This document shows, in pieces, positions 10,859 through 22,288 of a stretch of 64,000 bases of DNA. The stretch's first letter is position 1, and every line of letters starts with the position of its first letter. Both the position numbers and the translations under genes were made by a program. Source of the stretch: Tanypteryx hageni (taxonomy: Eukaryota; Arthropoda; Insecta; Odonata; Petaluridae). The notes beneath the pieces were generated by a model. That model was not told where the DNA came from. It did not search any database and saw nothing but the letters and a program-made list of their open reading frames with translations. The stretch spans positions 64,785,401-64,849,400 of the forward strand of contig CM054118.1 in NCBI GenBank assembly GCA_028673005.1. The letters run 5' to 3'.

Positions 10859-12884
10859 AACTGAATCGCTGCCTCCATTTTTCTCTCTCCCTAGAAGCCT
10901 CTTTTATACCTCTATAAGTATTATATCCCTGCTTTATATTATCTAATATTCCTATTCTTTTTCTCCCTCTTCCTCTTCTTCCACTAATTTTTCCTTCTAA
11001 GATCGTCCTTTGTAAACACTGTCTTCTCAATATGTGCCCTATCCAATTTGCTTTTCTTTTCCTGATTGTTTTTATTAGCGTCCTTTCTTCTCCCACCATT
11101 TCTAATACTTCTTCGTTTCTCTTCCTCTCTGTCCATTTCACTTTCATCATTCTTCTCCATACCCACATCTCAAAACTTTCTAAATATTTTTCCTCCTTTC
11201 TCCTTATCGTCCACGTCTCTGCACCATAAAGAGCTATGCTCCATATGTAGCATTTTGCTAATTTCTTCCTTGTTTCTAAATTTATTTTCTTGCTTGTGAG
11301 AAGCTCCTTCTTCTCGTTAAATGCTGCTTTTGCCATTGCAATCCTACTTCTGATGTCCTGTGTACTACTTCCATCCTGTGCTAAAATACTGCCGAGATAT
11401 TTGAAACTACTTACTTGTTCCAATTTGTGGCCATTTACCATTATATTTAATTCTTTATGTTCCTTTGAAACCACCATGACTTTCGTTTTTTCAGCATTGA
11501 TCTTCATTCCATATTGTTGGCCAACCTCCACTAGTCTGTCTGTCATCCTCTGAAGCTCTTTCTCGCCTTCTGCTATTAAGCCCTGATCATCTGCGTATTT
11601 AATGGTGGTAATACTTTCACCTCCTATCTTAAATCCTTTCTCTTCCATCAACGCTTCTTCTGTTATTGTTTCTGCATAAATATTAAATATCGCTGGTGAA
11701 ATAGGGCAACCCTGCCTCACTCCCCTCCCTATTGAAGTACTTTCTGTTTCTTCTCCTTCAACCCTAACTCTAATCTTTTGATCAAAGTAAAGGTTTTTAA
11801 GCAGTCTTTTATCTTTCCAATCTATTCCTATTTTGTTTAAAATACCCAGCATTTTATCCCATTTCACTCGGTCAAAAGCTTTCTCCCAATCTACAAAACA
11901 AAAATACATACCTTTATTGACTTCTAGCGCTCTTTCTATCATCATCCTCATACATCCTATAGCATCTCTAGTCCCCCTTCCTCTTCTAAAACCAAACTGA
12001 TTATCTTGCAGCTCCTTTTCTATTTTACATTCAATTCTTTTGGTTATTATTCTGGTTAGAACTTTAGCTGTATGAGAAATTAAACTAATAGTTCTGTAAT
12101 CCTTACAACATTTTGCATTGTTCTTTTTCTCCAGTGGTACCATCACAACATCTAAAAAATCTTCAGGCCATATGCCAGTATCATATACTTGGTTAAAAAA
12201 TTTTGTGAGTTGCTTAACTGCTTTAGACCCCAAAACCTTGAGAACGTCCACGGGTATATCATCACTCCCAACAGCCTTCCTTCTTTTCATGTCATCAATT
12301 GCTCTTTTAACTTCAGACTCGAGAATACTTGGTCCTAGCTGATCTTCTTCCACATCCTCTTCTTCATTTAATTCAATATTTCTTGGCTTTCCTTCTTTGT
12401 CATACAGAACCTCAATGTATTCTTTCCAGACATTCTTTACATTGTCTGGCTCCGATACTATTTTACCACTTTTGTTCATGATTCCTTTACGTCCTATCTT
12501 TCTTGCTTTTTTCTTGAATAGTCCCCTTGCTTTGCTATACATGAGGTCTGTTCTACAAATTCTTTCACATTCGACAATCTCCTCGCATTTTTCATTTATC
12601 CACTGTTCTCTTGCTTTATCTGTTTCCCTTCTTAAAGCATTATTTAACTCCTTGTACTTTCTTTGGCCTTCTTCAGTGTTTATGTTCTTCCACTTTCTCC
12701 GCTCTTCCATTTTTTGCAGCATGGCTGCTGTGATCCAGGGTTTTTTGTTTCTTTCACCCGTTATCTTTCCTACCTTCTTTTCCATTACATCTTTAATGTT
12801 GCTATGGATGTATCTCCACTCCTCATCTACATTCTTCCTATTTTCTTCAGCTCTCTCCCCCAACCTTTCCTCCAGCTCAGTCAT
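10857..12884 (-). CDS. Reverse transcriptase of RTE-type LINE (endonuclease missing)
   Basis: A 675-residue open frame. Reverse-transcriptase blocks appear in order: QFGFRRGRGTRDAIG (about 297-311), the metal-binding block FVDWEKAFDRV (about 330-340), GRGVRQGCPISP (about 386-397), the catalytic YADDQ (about 430-434), then the C-terminal region with FKYLGS, ALYGAETW and FEMWVWRRMMKVKW. This C-terminal signature is shared by the RTE/BovB group and related insect 'endonuclease-reverse transcriptase' proteins. Catalytic aspartates are intact and there is no frameshift. The start Met is simply the first ATG downstream of the truncation; five or six more codons are open upstream. Full-length relatives carry an N-terminal AP-type endonuclease, lost here, so this copy could not make its normal nick. 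RTE is the best clade guess; a tree is needed. Confidence 0.88.
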   Translation of the reverse strand: MTELEERLGERAEENRKNVDEEWRYIHSNIKDVMEKKVGKITGERNKKPWITAAMLQKMEERRKWKNINTEEGQRKYKELNNALRRETDKAREQWINEKCEEIVECERICRTDLMYSKARGLFKKKARKIGRKGIMNKSGKIVSEPDNVKNVWKEYIEVLYDKEGKPRNIELNEEEDVEEDQLGPSILESEVKRAIDDMKRRKAVGSDDIPVDVLKVLGSKAVKQLTKFFNQVYDTGIWPEDFLDVVMVPLEKKNNAKCCKDYRTISLISHTAKVLTRIITKRIECKIEKELQDNQFGFRRGRGTRDAIGCMRMMIERALEVNKGMYFCFVDWEKAFDRVKWDKMLGILNKIGIDWKDKRLLKNLYFDQKIRVRVEGEETESTSIGRGVRQGCPISPAIFNIYAETITEEALMEEKGFKIGGESITTIKYADDQGLIAEGEKELQRMTDRLVEVGQQYGMKINAEKTKVMVVSKEHKELNIMVNGHKLEQVSSFKYLGSILAQDGSSTQDIRSRIAMAKAAFNEKKELLTSKKINLETRKKLAKCYIWSIALYGAETWTIRRKEEKYLESFEMWVWRRMMKVKWTERKRNEEVLEMVGEERTLIKTIRKRKANWIGHILRRQCLQRTILEGKISGRRGRGRKRIGILDNIKQGYNTYRGIKEASREREKWRQRFS

Positions 12885-12905
12885 GATAGCCTCCTTGTTT
12901 TTAAT

Positions 12906-13540
12906 TTTTTATTAGGAATTATTTTACTTTACACAACTGCTGTGGCGATTGTCGACCCCTCTTGCTTCTGTCTTTTTATGGTTAAAGTGAAGCTTTAACC
13001 GCGAAAATCAATTGCGTGTGCTAAGGATCGTACATCAGATAAATATAATTTTCCAAATAAGCAAACTTTCATGAAGCTTCCATCTTTGCAGTGTTGTCAC
13101 TTTGTAAAAATGACCTGTTTCTAGTTTGTGTAATCATCTCTTGGTATCTTTTCTAAAACATTCTGCACTTTGCACCGGGAAGAAGTAAATGAAGCTTTAC
13201 CCTATAGATTAGCTCGGTTTAATATGAAAAGGTGTCGTATTAAATCTACATCCTTTATTTTAAAATTTCTTAATGTGTAATAATTTATCTTACAATTAGC
13301 CGCAGGCTAATGTTTACGGTTATTTGATGTTTTTTATTCATATGGTATCATTTTTCGCTTTCAAATTTCACTGCAACGTTGAACCTTAACTGAAACTTAT
13401 CGCGATTTTTATCAAGTATCGCAATGATTGCTTTGTCGAAGTTCGTAATGAGCAATCCTGAAAACTCCATCAGTCTCCGAGACGCTTTTAATTAGGTTAT
13501 CTTCTTTATCGACGCAAAGAACGACTGCGTAGTAATTTTG
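12906..13540. other. AT-rich spacer, nothing recognised
   Basis: Sequence flanking the 5' truncation point of the LINE. No coding or repeat signature recognised. Confidence 0.4.
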
Positions 13541-13544
13541 TCTT

Positions 13545-13930
13545 CCCCTTAAGGTTTAGTCGTATCCGATGGAGGGGGCCAACCTTCTCCTCCCCTCTCG
13601 AGGAGGTCATTCTCTCCTCTCCGTGTCCTCCTCTCTTCTTTACCTTCTCCTTCCGTCTGAGAGACGTTTTCAGGAAACGAATCGGACTGCACCCGCCCTC
13701 TCCTTGCACCTTCCGTAATCCATCCACCCACCAAATCACCCCCCTTCCTTCCTCGGTAAAGGTTCGACTACGCTTTTTCTTCCCTCTTCTTTCTCTCTCT
13801 CCTCGCATCCTTCTCCGATCTCTTCAACTCTCCTATTCTCTCTCCTTTTTCTCCCTATTCTCTCGCCTACTTTCATTTTCCTCCTTTTTAACGCTGCCTT
13901 CCCCCCTCCCTCCCATCTCCTCCTCATGTT
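13545..13930. repeat. Pyrimidine-rich (CT) low-complexity tract
   Basis: The + strand is dominated by CTCC/TCTC/CCTT words. This produces arginine/lysine/glutamate-rich frames on the minus strand that are compositional artefacts rather than genes. Confidence 0.7.
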
Positions 13931-15510
13931 GTTCATTCTCATTTCTTTCCTGTAACATTTTATGTTTGTCCTCCTGTGGGTATGTACGTGCCTTTTATTT
14001 TTCCCTAAAAAAACTGCTTCCATGGCGTTTGCCAGATTACTAAGTTCTGCTTAACCTCGGAATGCATTGCATATACTTTGCATGAATTTTTATATATCGG
14101 TCCTCTCATTAATTCGCCGCATGTAATATATCCGTGTCGCTGCTTTCATCCTCTTCCGCTGCATAACTTCTGATGAAAGGTTTCTGATAATATGGAATTT
14201 TCCCCGTCTGTCCTAATAAAAACGCAGAATTTTAGTTTAGTTTAGTTTAATAATTAATTTAAAATTTTTGTTTTGCTCAAAAATACAATTCTGTAAAGAT
14301 TATTATTATATAATTACTTTGTGTAAAATTTTGATGGCATATAAATAATTACGTACGTTCTTGTCATTAGCGTAAATCGTACGACATGGAGAAACTTCTT
14401 TCTATAACTGTTTTCATTTTTTATTGTTCTTTTCGTTTGCTATTTTTTTCACTGGTTCTATCTGAGTAATTAATACTTTTGATGATTTTTAGTCGTAGAG
14501 GAAGAATGCTGATACTGACCTATCGAAGATAAAATATCTTTCATTCGGAAATGTCACCAGAAATTTACTTATTAAATATTCTTTTGAAAATAGCCGCACA
14601 AATGCGCAATAAAATCTCCCCTCCACAATTTAGCAATTCATGCAGTAAGTTCTAAGGTGAATGTTATCAATGCCTTAAATCCAAGAAAGAATTGCCGATT
14701 TCACGTTACTGCTGGAATCTAATTGAAAAAATGTTTCTTCTATAACCATAAAATATTTTGGAAAACCAATCGAGTATTTTGGCTGCAAGCAGTCATCATA
14801 GGTCATTCACTAATATCACTATTGACTACAGCTGCTTGGAGGCGAAATGCTCACCTGGTTTTTCCCACCCGTGTTTTGGTTATTGGATAAATGTAAACCC
14901 TTCAATTTGTCTCAAATACAGTCAGCGATCTTCATCTGTCAATCTTTCCCCTTCCCTTTAGACAAACAGACAAACGACTTTATTAGGGCGAAATTGAGAC
15001 TATGTAGTCCCTTCTTACATTTAACCCTTTCGTCATATAAGTAAATACAATATTTACAAAATAAGATAAATTAATTACATACAGATTTCAACAAAATACA
15101 TATTAATTACAAGTTAATATATTTGTTTGTAGATAACAGAGCATTATCAAAGAATGTTAGTTTTGTGGGTCATAAAAAATTGTGTATCAGTTATGTTTTA
15201 ACACAGAAAAAATTCCCACTCCGGAAAACACCTACGAAGAGAAGAGAGGTGTAAAAAACCGCGAAAATTTCTAAATAGTTCAGGGGAAGGAAAAAATACA
15301 ATAATATGAGAAAAAGAGAAAAAAATCATTCATAAATACAAAAATGTGTACATACATTTATATACAGAACGATTGAATTATGAAGTGCTCTAATTGTTCT
15401 GTTGTCCCGCCGTCTTACACTGCCAGAGTAAATATTTCAAATTTTAAGGTTTCAGATGCATATACATTGCCTCATGTTGCAATCGAAATTATCTTGAAAG
15501 GGATCAAGGC
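13931..15510. other. 1.6 kb without a recognised gene
   Basis: AT-rich. Contains a short (TTTAG)n run near 14231-14251. Frames are short and unremarkable. Confidence 0.4.
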
Positions 15511-15519
15511 GTAGATATG

Positions 15520-16214
15520 AGGTGCATCACCTTTGTTTTTTGTTGGGAGAGGGGCAGGCGCCCAGCTGCAGCGCCTCTCGAGGCCAACCTCGCACTTACA
15601 CAGCTAACCTCGCGAAACCTGCAAGCGGTTCTTTTCCGCATTCACTCCATCCCGGCGTAAAGACGCATTCGAAGTCTCCATGGATCGCAATCGGACGAGA
15701 TGAAGAAGAGAGGGTACCCTGGGAAGAGTGCCCATTTACGTCGCCCTGAGGGAGGGATAGGGCGGGTTGCGCGTACGACGGATCCTCCCCCTTTTCTCTC
15801 TTTCCCTCCTCCCCACGCCGTCACTCTGCTCTTCCGCCCCTCTCATCTCTCTCTCTCTCTCGGTTTGCAAGGGGGTGGAGGGGTCACGGGATTTGCCGGA
15901 GGCCACCGTCACCGCCGGGGCCGGGAGAAGGAGCGCGGGTGGATGTGTGGGGGAGGGAGGGAGGGTGTGTGGGAAGGAAGGAGGGATCGGACGCCGTTCC
16001 ATTGCGACTCTTCTGCTTGCGGGATTTCATCATCTCGCGACCTGACGGTGGCTGACTCCCTCCCATCTTTTCTCTGCCTCTCTCTCTTTTTCCCTTCCCG
16101 CTTGACATATTTAATTTCACGGGAACTCCCACGTGAAACTCCGAAAGATGAGAGCGGGAGTAAGGGGAGAAGGCAACCTTTTCTCTCTCCTCTTCACTCC
16201 TTGCTCTTTTCTTA
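15520..16214. other. GC-richer, CT/GA-rich segment
   Basis: Noticeably richer in G+C and CpG than its surroundings, with CTCTCT and GGGAGGGAGG runs. Overlapping frames on both strands (for example 15700-16290 +) look like by-products of this composition. No splice-linked exon or conserved motif was seen. A promoter is possible in principle, but no gene could be attached to it. Confidence 0.4.
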
Positions 16215-16222
16215 CCTTACTC

Positions 16223-16561
16223 CAGTGGCGAGCGACCCACGGCCAGCGGGCAGCATGCGGTCCCCGGGAGCGTTTTATGCGGCCCGCTAAGCTATGGTTA
16301 AAAAGTAATCCGTAAAATTTAACACACAAATTCATATAATATGTATTCAAATTAAGACAATCAAGCACTTCAGATTGAAATGTTAACCCTAAAACTTAAT
16401 TTAGACTTGATTTTCACTGATATGATACCTCAGAATATCTAGTTAACGTCCGATTCAAAGTTTAATCCGGCCTGCCGAAGCACTGACAACTTGCAATGCG
16501 GCCCGCCAAGGGATTCGCAATCACCAATGCGGCCCGTCATAGAAAAGGTTGCTTACCATTG
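16223..16561. mobile_element. hAT-type MITE with 8-bp target duplication
   Basis: The ends CAGTGGCGAGCGACC and GGTTGCTTACCATTG are imperfect inverted repeats, and the interior has the GCGGCCCGC blocks common in hAT MITEs. It is flanked by the exact 8-bp direct repeat CCTTACTC at 16215-16222 and 16562-16569, the target-site length of hAT elements. Length 339 bp; no transposase. Confidence 0.85.
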
Positions 16562-16569
16562 CCTTACTC

Positions 16570-17264
16570 TGTCTCTCCCTCGCTTCCCTCCTTGTCGCCC
16601 TCGTGACATTAATATTTTCCGTGTATCACTCGCCGATCTTTAATCTGCGTTATTTCACGTGTATCTTATTTGGTTCACTTTGGAGATCCCTGTTCTCCCG
16701 TGAAGCGATAGCCAAACAAAACGTTTTGGTGGATTTTCCATCGGAGGAATGTTATTCGATTCGCTATAGATTTCCGCTAGACCTTGTTAAAAACTGAAGT
16801 TGACGTAGGCGATATGAATTAAACCTTCCGTGGAAATGCTGGGAAAATTCGTTTATTTTTCTTCGGATTAGTGAAGTTACAAATAGAGTTGATAATCCAA
16901 TGAACGATATCCGCTGTAAGAAAAACAAGAAATTCTGTATTTTCATCGTTTAATCTGGTGACCACTTGTTGCGTACGTGTTCTTATGGACTTAAAATCTC
17001 TGACGAATGCTTATCAGGTTTATTTATCACTTTTTTAAATGTTACTTCATTTGTCACATGAATCAATTGAAAGAAATTCGCTGATTCATTATACTTCAGT
17101 TTTTACTGATATATTTCTAAACAAAATCATCACCAAGTCTTTTCTTAAGTATTCTTAAATTTATAAGCTATTTATTGTATGCCACTGTGGATTATGCACG
17201 TTATAGTTCCACCATAAGTCGTTTACTGATACAGTAGATTCCGATTATTTTTATTACTTTCTCC
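16570..17264. other. No recognised gene
   Basis: AT-rich spacer between the hAT MITE and family B copy 3. Frames of 60-82 codons here have no recognisable motif. Confidence 0.4.
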
Positions 17265-17990
17265 GTATATTATACAGGGGAAAGTATCGTTTTCATGAAA
17301 AAAGTCGATTTCGAGATTTCAACTAAAATGCACGTTTGGAGGTCCCCTGAACACGTTTTGACCATTTTATCGATTATGTCTGTGTGTATGTGATAACTTA
17401 TTGTGGGTGCTTTAACTCAAAAACTATTAATCAAATCATCCCTAAATTTTATATTTGACACTTTTATTAAAGGGACAAAGGTTAATTAGTTTTTGGTGAA
17501 AATCAGTCAACCGGAAGTGGATGTTTAACTCTTGTCACATCAGTTATTTTCAAATATTTGCCTTAATATTTGATCAATGTAAATAATTACTGTAATGAAA
17601 GTTGTGGTAAATTTAATTTTCTACAACCTTTGTTCGAAACATTTTTTCATATAATGCATTTTTAAAGAGATATTTTAAAAATTATATTTTTTAGCCGCTA
17701 CCACCTAACTACCTGGAGGCAACTTTTGTAAGCACTTGACGCTTAGTTATGCCTTATGTTAGTTAGTAACGCTCCTTTTTATGCTTAATTGTTGGAGCTT
17801 CGTGGCTATATCCAATATCAGAAGAAGTATGAGTTTGTTTGTCTGTTCTTTGTAAGGTCTTTGAATTTTTCTCGCAGTGCCTTCAAATATTTATTATCAT
17901 TTAGCCTATTTGGAATTTTTATAAATATTACAGATGTGGAGAAAGTCATGTGGTGACTACATCAGATTTTTATTGGTTATTGTCTTCAAC
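17265..17990 (+). repeat. Interspersed repeat family B, copy 3
   Basis: Same block order as copy 1: GTTTTCATGAAAAAAGTCGA, GGTCCCCTGAACACG, GGTGCTTTAACTCAAAAAC, ATAATGCATTTTTAAAGAG, ATTTATTATCATTTA, then a GAGAAAGTCATGTGGTGACT and CATCAGATTTT end near 17938-17970. No open frame. Confidence 0.72.
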
Positions 17991-18860
17991 CGTCATTGTA
18001 TTCAAACACGGAATTCCAAAACCAAAATTAGTTTGTTGAATGCTGCCGTTTATTGTTGTCAGCCGCTCAGTGTCATCATAAAACATAATTTTAGAGGAAT
18101 GTCAGGAATAGCAAAAATATTGTCATTCATTTAATTGCTCTTATTTTAATAATGGGATTTCTGGGATTCCCTTTAAATTTGAAACATTTTACGATGCAAC
18201 TTATCTAAAACAAACTTAACTGTTCACCGAGGGAGCATTGGATTTACAGCCGTTATTGTTATCTCTGTGAAAAATTAACTATTTTCTTATTTGTGCGATT
18301 TGAAACTACTATAAATTTATACTATAATTTAGAAAAGATAAATACTCTTTTTCGTTTCGGTTTTAATTCGTCGAAATGTATATTTTGGTATTTTTACAGT
18401 CGATAAATTAAAGATGGATATGTTTGAGAATATTCTTTGAATGTGACTTTAATATGACGTATCGCATTTCCGCTAAGGAAAGATTGTCTGATTCTCAATC
18501 ATACCGGGTAATTTAAATCTCTCGCGTAATTTATTTTAGTAAATTTGTTTTTTTTTTTGCATTAGAAATTCAATGTTGCTGCTTCGTAAGTGACCATCTT
18601 GTTTTTTGGCGCCTTTAAACTCGTGACCTTTCCTATAAAATCTGGTTTATTAATCCGACCTAAGCCAACTCATATGTGATGCTTTCTTGATATATCTCGC
18701 CTAATCTATTCTTATTCTTTGCAACGATTGCCGACCTATTTTAAGCTTCCCAGTAATACTGCATCCTTTCTTTGTATTTCTAAGACTTGCAAAAAAAAGA
18801 ACCATCGAGCCTGCTTCATGGCTGAAATCAAAGTGATCATTTATATGTGGCTCTTTTTGG
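17991..18860. other. No recognised gene
   Basis: AT-rich sequence between family B copy 3 and the local repeat D. Nothing recognised. Confidence 0.4.
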
Positions 18861-20195
18861 GCGTTCTTTACCAGCGAAGCGGTGGTAGCGGAACGCCTTG
18901 TGGGCACGTCTCGTCCGTCCGTCCGTCTGTCCGTCGTAGCTTTCATCTCCTAAACCGCTTTACGGACTTTACTTAAATTAAGTATGAGTGATCCTTATTA
19001 AAATTTATCGCCCAATTGTGATTTTGAACTGAATCCGTCAATTAGAACTTTCACTTTATATAATTACTTAAATAAACTTATACTCGTATCTCGTTAAATG
19101 GCATCCATCAAGCAACAATGAAATACCATACTTTTCTCTCCGTATCTTTTATATGATGTAAGGTATAGATTTAAAAAATATATTCGGATAGAGAACAACA
19201 TTTACCACAACAAAGTCGGCGAGACCACATAATTTCGAGTTTCGGAGATAAAAATTTAAGCAAAACATCACATTTTGTTTACATCCATCTCAAAGACAGT
19301 TCTTTCGGCAAACAACAATAAAAAAATCCATATATTTCTTTCCCGTGCTCTTATATGATCTGTTAGGTATAGATTAAAATATTTATTCGTATAGAGGACA
19401 ACATTTACTACAAAGAGGTCCGCAAGACCGTAGGTAACAATTAAAATCCATGTCTTTCTATTCCACGCATTTATATGATCTGTAAGGCATGGGTTCTTAA
19501 CCTCTTGTGCTTCATGCACCCCGAGGAGAATTTAGAACTGTTCACGCACCCCCAGGAGAATTTTGAACTGCTCACGCGCCCCCCCCCCCCTCCCCCAAGA
19601 AAAATAAATACATGCATATTTCTTATTTATTTTATTTTAATTAAAAACCATTATTATTTTTTGCTGTTATCTTGAAATTGCATTTGAAAATATATGGCAA
19701 AAAGTGGAACTTCAAAAAACAACATTAAATTTCAATCGTAGAAAAACAATTGTTCGCTTCGAAGAATTTGAAGACATCAAAAAAAAACGAGAAAAATGAA
19801 TGAGAAAGCGGCTGCTATTTCCTCTCAATCGGAAGGTTAATTCGTGGAGCATTTTTTGATAAAGCCCAATGCATATCATGCCTATACAGAATTTTCCGTC
19901 ATTACTCACCAAAATTAAAAAATTTAAAACAATTGTCCTAGTCTAGCAATAAAAACTGTATCAAGGCAAATTCATCTTTTCTTCATTCTGGGAGCATCTC
20001 ACGCACCCCCTAGATCCCCTTCACGCATCCCCTAGGGGTGCAGACTCCGTAGGTTAAGAACCCCCGTTGCAGGTATAGATTAAGAAATTTATTCGGATAG
20101 AGAAAGACATTTACAACAAGAAAGTCCGCGCGACCACATAATTACTAGTTAATAGTTTCGGAGATAAAAATTCGAGAATCGCCCAATATTTCGAT
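18861..20195. repeat. Local repeat family D, split by a hAT-like element
   Basis: Begins with a (CCGT)n run at 18908-18937. The block AGGTATAGATT..ATTCGGATAGAGAA..ACATTTAC..AAAGTC..GACC recurs near 19160, 19370 and 20073. The third occurrence is separated from the others by the insertion at 19488-20066. Class unknown. Confidence 0.55.
19488..20066. mobile_element. hAT-like non-autonomous element, decayed
   Basis: The left end CATGGGTTCTTAACC and right end GGTTAAGAACCCCCG are inverted repeats of the CAGGGGTTCTTAACC type. The interior contains repeated CACGCACCCC..AGGAGAATTT segments. It interrupts repeat D, whose AGGTATAGATT block resumes right after it. The target duplication is degraded, so the borders are approximate. 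Confidence 0.55.
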
Positions 20196-20372
20196 ACCGT
20201 TTCATACGCATTTCCCGTAAAGGACGTCTTTCATATCTCTGTGTATTCCATTTATGGAGTATACCATCTCGTTTAGAATCTAAACTATCTTAATCGGCGC
20301 TCAGGAAAGGCGACTCTTATTCGAAATGCGCCTCTGGTTTTTAGCCCTTTTTTTGCGAATCTCTGCATAACA

Positions 20373-21310
20373 TAACAAGATGATCCAGACGTAACTTATG
20401 AAGCGTGCTTTCCATTTAATTTTTTATTACTTATATTGGCTTTAATAGCTTTAAAATCACCGCGAATATGTAGCTCTTCGTGTTCCCAAATTTCATAATT
20501 TAGCGTTATAAAATATTACAAATACATTCGATCGGAAAACTAAATTCATCACGCGTATTTTTGTGGCAAAAATAACGCGTGTATGCATTAGACCAGGGGT
20601 CGGCAACCTTTAACATCATATGAGCTACTTGGAAAAAAATTGAGATTTCAAGATCGACCACTTTTTCCGATGACGTTTTTTTACAATACAATTAATATTA
20701 CAATATTTTCATGTGATACATTACAAAGTAATGAGCTAAAATCGTATGGTATTGTTTTTGTCGACGTGAACATTCGAAACTTTTTGTATGTTTACAATAA
20801 TATCCTGCGCGATCGACCACGATATGCTTCGAGATCGACCGGTTGCCGACCCCTGCATTAGACTATACCGAATACGAGTCCAACAATAGTCGTTGCTATG
20901 GCAACACTCGTAATGAGTGATAAAAACTGCAAAAACGCCAGTATTTGCGAGAAATTCGAAGAAATACGATGAATAAGCAAAATTCTACGATAAACATTAG
21001 AATCTGCATTCCTTTCCTCAGAGAATAGTACAAATCCAGCTCCTCTATTACAATTATAACATATTTTAAGGTGTAAGATAAAATTACCGTGCACGATGGA
21101 TTTTAGATTTCCCATGTAAATCAAATGGGAAGCATAATTCCTGGAATCGAACCCGAGACTTTCGATCTTCGCAACAAAAACTATCCTCGGGAGCTCGGCC
21201 CAAGTAGCAAGAGATTTCCACCAAGTGTCATGACAATCGGTCAATTGGTTCAAAAGTTGATGGTGGGACAGACAGACAAATATAACGACGAAACTATAAG
21301 CCTTCTAGCG
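20373..21310 (-). repeat. Interspersed repeat family A, copy 2
   Basis: Reverse-complement copy. It starts on the low side with the family end AACAAGATGATCCAGACG, carries CATAATTTAGCGTTATAAAA at about 20495, the X-box-like GTTGCTATGGCAAC at 20892-20905, and the tRNA-like B box (GGAATCGAACC at 21143-21153, reverse of GGTTCGATTCC). It is split by the hAT MITE at 20594-20855. At the outer end a CCCGTCAAATATGACGGG hairpin replaces the usual CTACTTTCC hairpin. Confidence 0.75.
20594..20855. mobile_element. hAT-type MITE with perfect 8-bp target duplication
   Basis: Terminal inverted repeats CAGGGGTCGGCAACC and GGTTGCCGACCCCTG are exact. They are flanked by CATTAGAC at 20586-20593 and 20856-20863. 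Length 262 bp, no coding capacity. Inserted into family A copy 2, so it is younger than that copy. Confidence 0.93.
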
Positions 21311-21454
21311 TTATTTCCCGTCAAATATGACGGGATTATGATAAAAGTATTCCAAATATATTTGATTTCGATATGAAAAATCAGTAAAATATGCTAAATG
21401 ATGAACCCCTTGTCAAAAATGAAGTAATTATAATAAATAAATAATAATATTCCC
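21311..21454. other. AT-rich spacer
   Basis: Short spacer with nothing recognised. Confidence 0.4.
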
Positions 21455-21745
21455 TGCCTACCTCTCGCCGTCTCTCTCTCCCTCCCTTCCTCTCTCTTTC
21501 CTTCCCTCTCTCCCTTCCTCTCTCTCTCTCCCCCTCCTTCTCTGCCTCTCTTTTGTCTCACCTCTCCCCTCTCTCATTCCCTCTTGTCCCAATCCATAGC
21601 TCTCCCTCTTTTTCTCCGCCTCCCTCTTTATCTCTTTCCTCCCGTCCTTTTCTAATTCTGTACCTCCCTTATTCTATGTATGTACTTCCATTCTATATCC
21701 CTTCCTTTCTATCTCCCTCCCCACATCCCCCTCTCTTTTACTCTA
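21455..21745. repeat. CT-rich low-complexity tract
   Basis: About 290 bp of CTCTCCCT-type sequence on the + strand. The frame at 21553-21756 is an artefact of it. Confidence 0.75.
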
Positions 21746-22056
21746 CATCTATATAGTCGTTTATATAAGCAAAAGAATCCAAACTAAATCCCAGTCCCAT
21801 TAGGATTACGTATTTTCGCGAAAAATCCTACGATAATTTAATTTAAGATTCGTTTTGAACACGAAAATTCCGCGTATATTTCAGGTTAATCTTTCGTCGT
21901 CAGGGGAAATTTCATTGTTGCTAATTTCAGCATTTCACAGTTAACCACTTAAAGGTTCCTCTCCTCTCCACCCCCCGGCACTTTCAATCTCCCCACCGTC
22001 AAATTTTCGAACTGTTACTATTTTGTAAGTAAATCGACGCTGTTATAGTTGATTAA
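21746..22056. other. No recognised content
   Basis: Spacer between the CT tract and the RTE fragment; nothing recognised. Confidence 0.4.
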
Positions 22057-22253
22057 CATCATCATCATCATAGGTAGTCTGCCCGTAGACAAAGCCGTGA
22101 TTATTCTTGGTTAAACCTGGTTCTCCATATACTCCTATTTTCCGCTGTCCTCTTTATATCTTGATAACTCTCTTTCCCTTTCAAATCGTCTATCAGCTGA
22201 AACCTTTTTCTACCTCTTTCCCGTCTAGTTTTCCCTCTAACACGTCTTTAATC

Positions 22254-22288
<35 letters not shown>

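Larger units (their letters stand above)
10821..12905 (-). mobile_element. RTE-type LINE, 5'-truncated, copy 1
   Basis: Minus-strand non-LTR retrotransposon. Its 3' end has a small hairpin and a (ATG)5 tail (CAT x5 on the + strand at 10821-10835). Its 5' part ends a few codons upstream of 12884, where an in-frame stop follows AT-rich flank. The apurinic-type endonuclease domain expected upstream of the reverse transcriptase is absent, the usual outcome of 5' truncation during target-primed integration. The reading frame is still open over 2 kb, so the insertion looks relatively recent. Confidence 0.85.

Noticed and set aside
12397..12915. 172-codon + frame opposite the RTE reverse transcriptase
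   Set aside because: Antisense shadow of the LINE coding sequence.
15700..16290. 196-codon + frame in a GC-richer segment
   Set aside because: Overlapping open frames on both strands explained by composition; runs into a hAT MITE at 16223.
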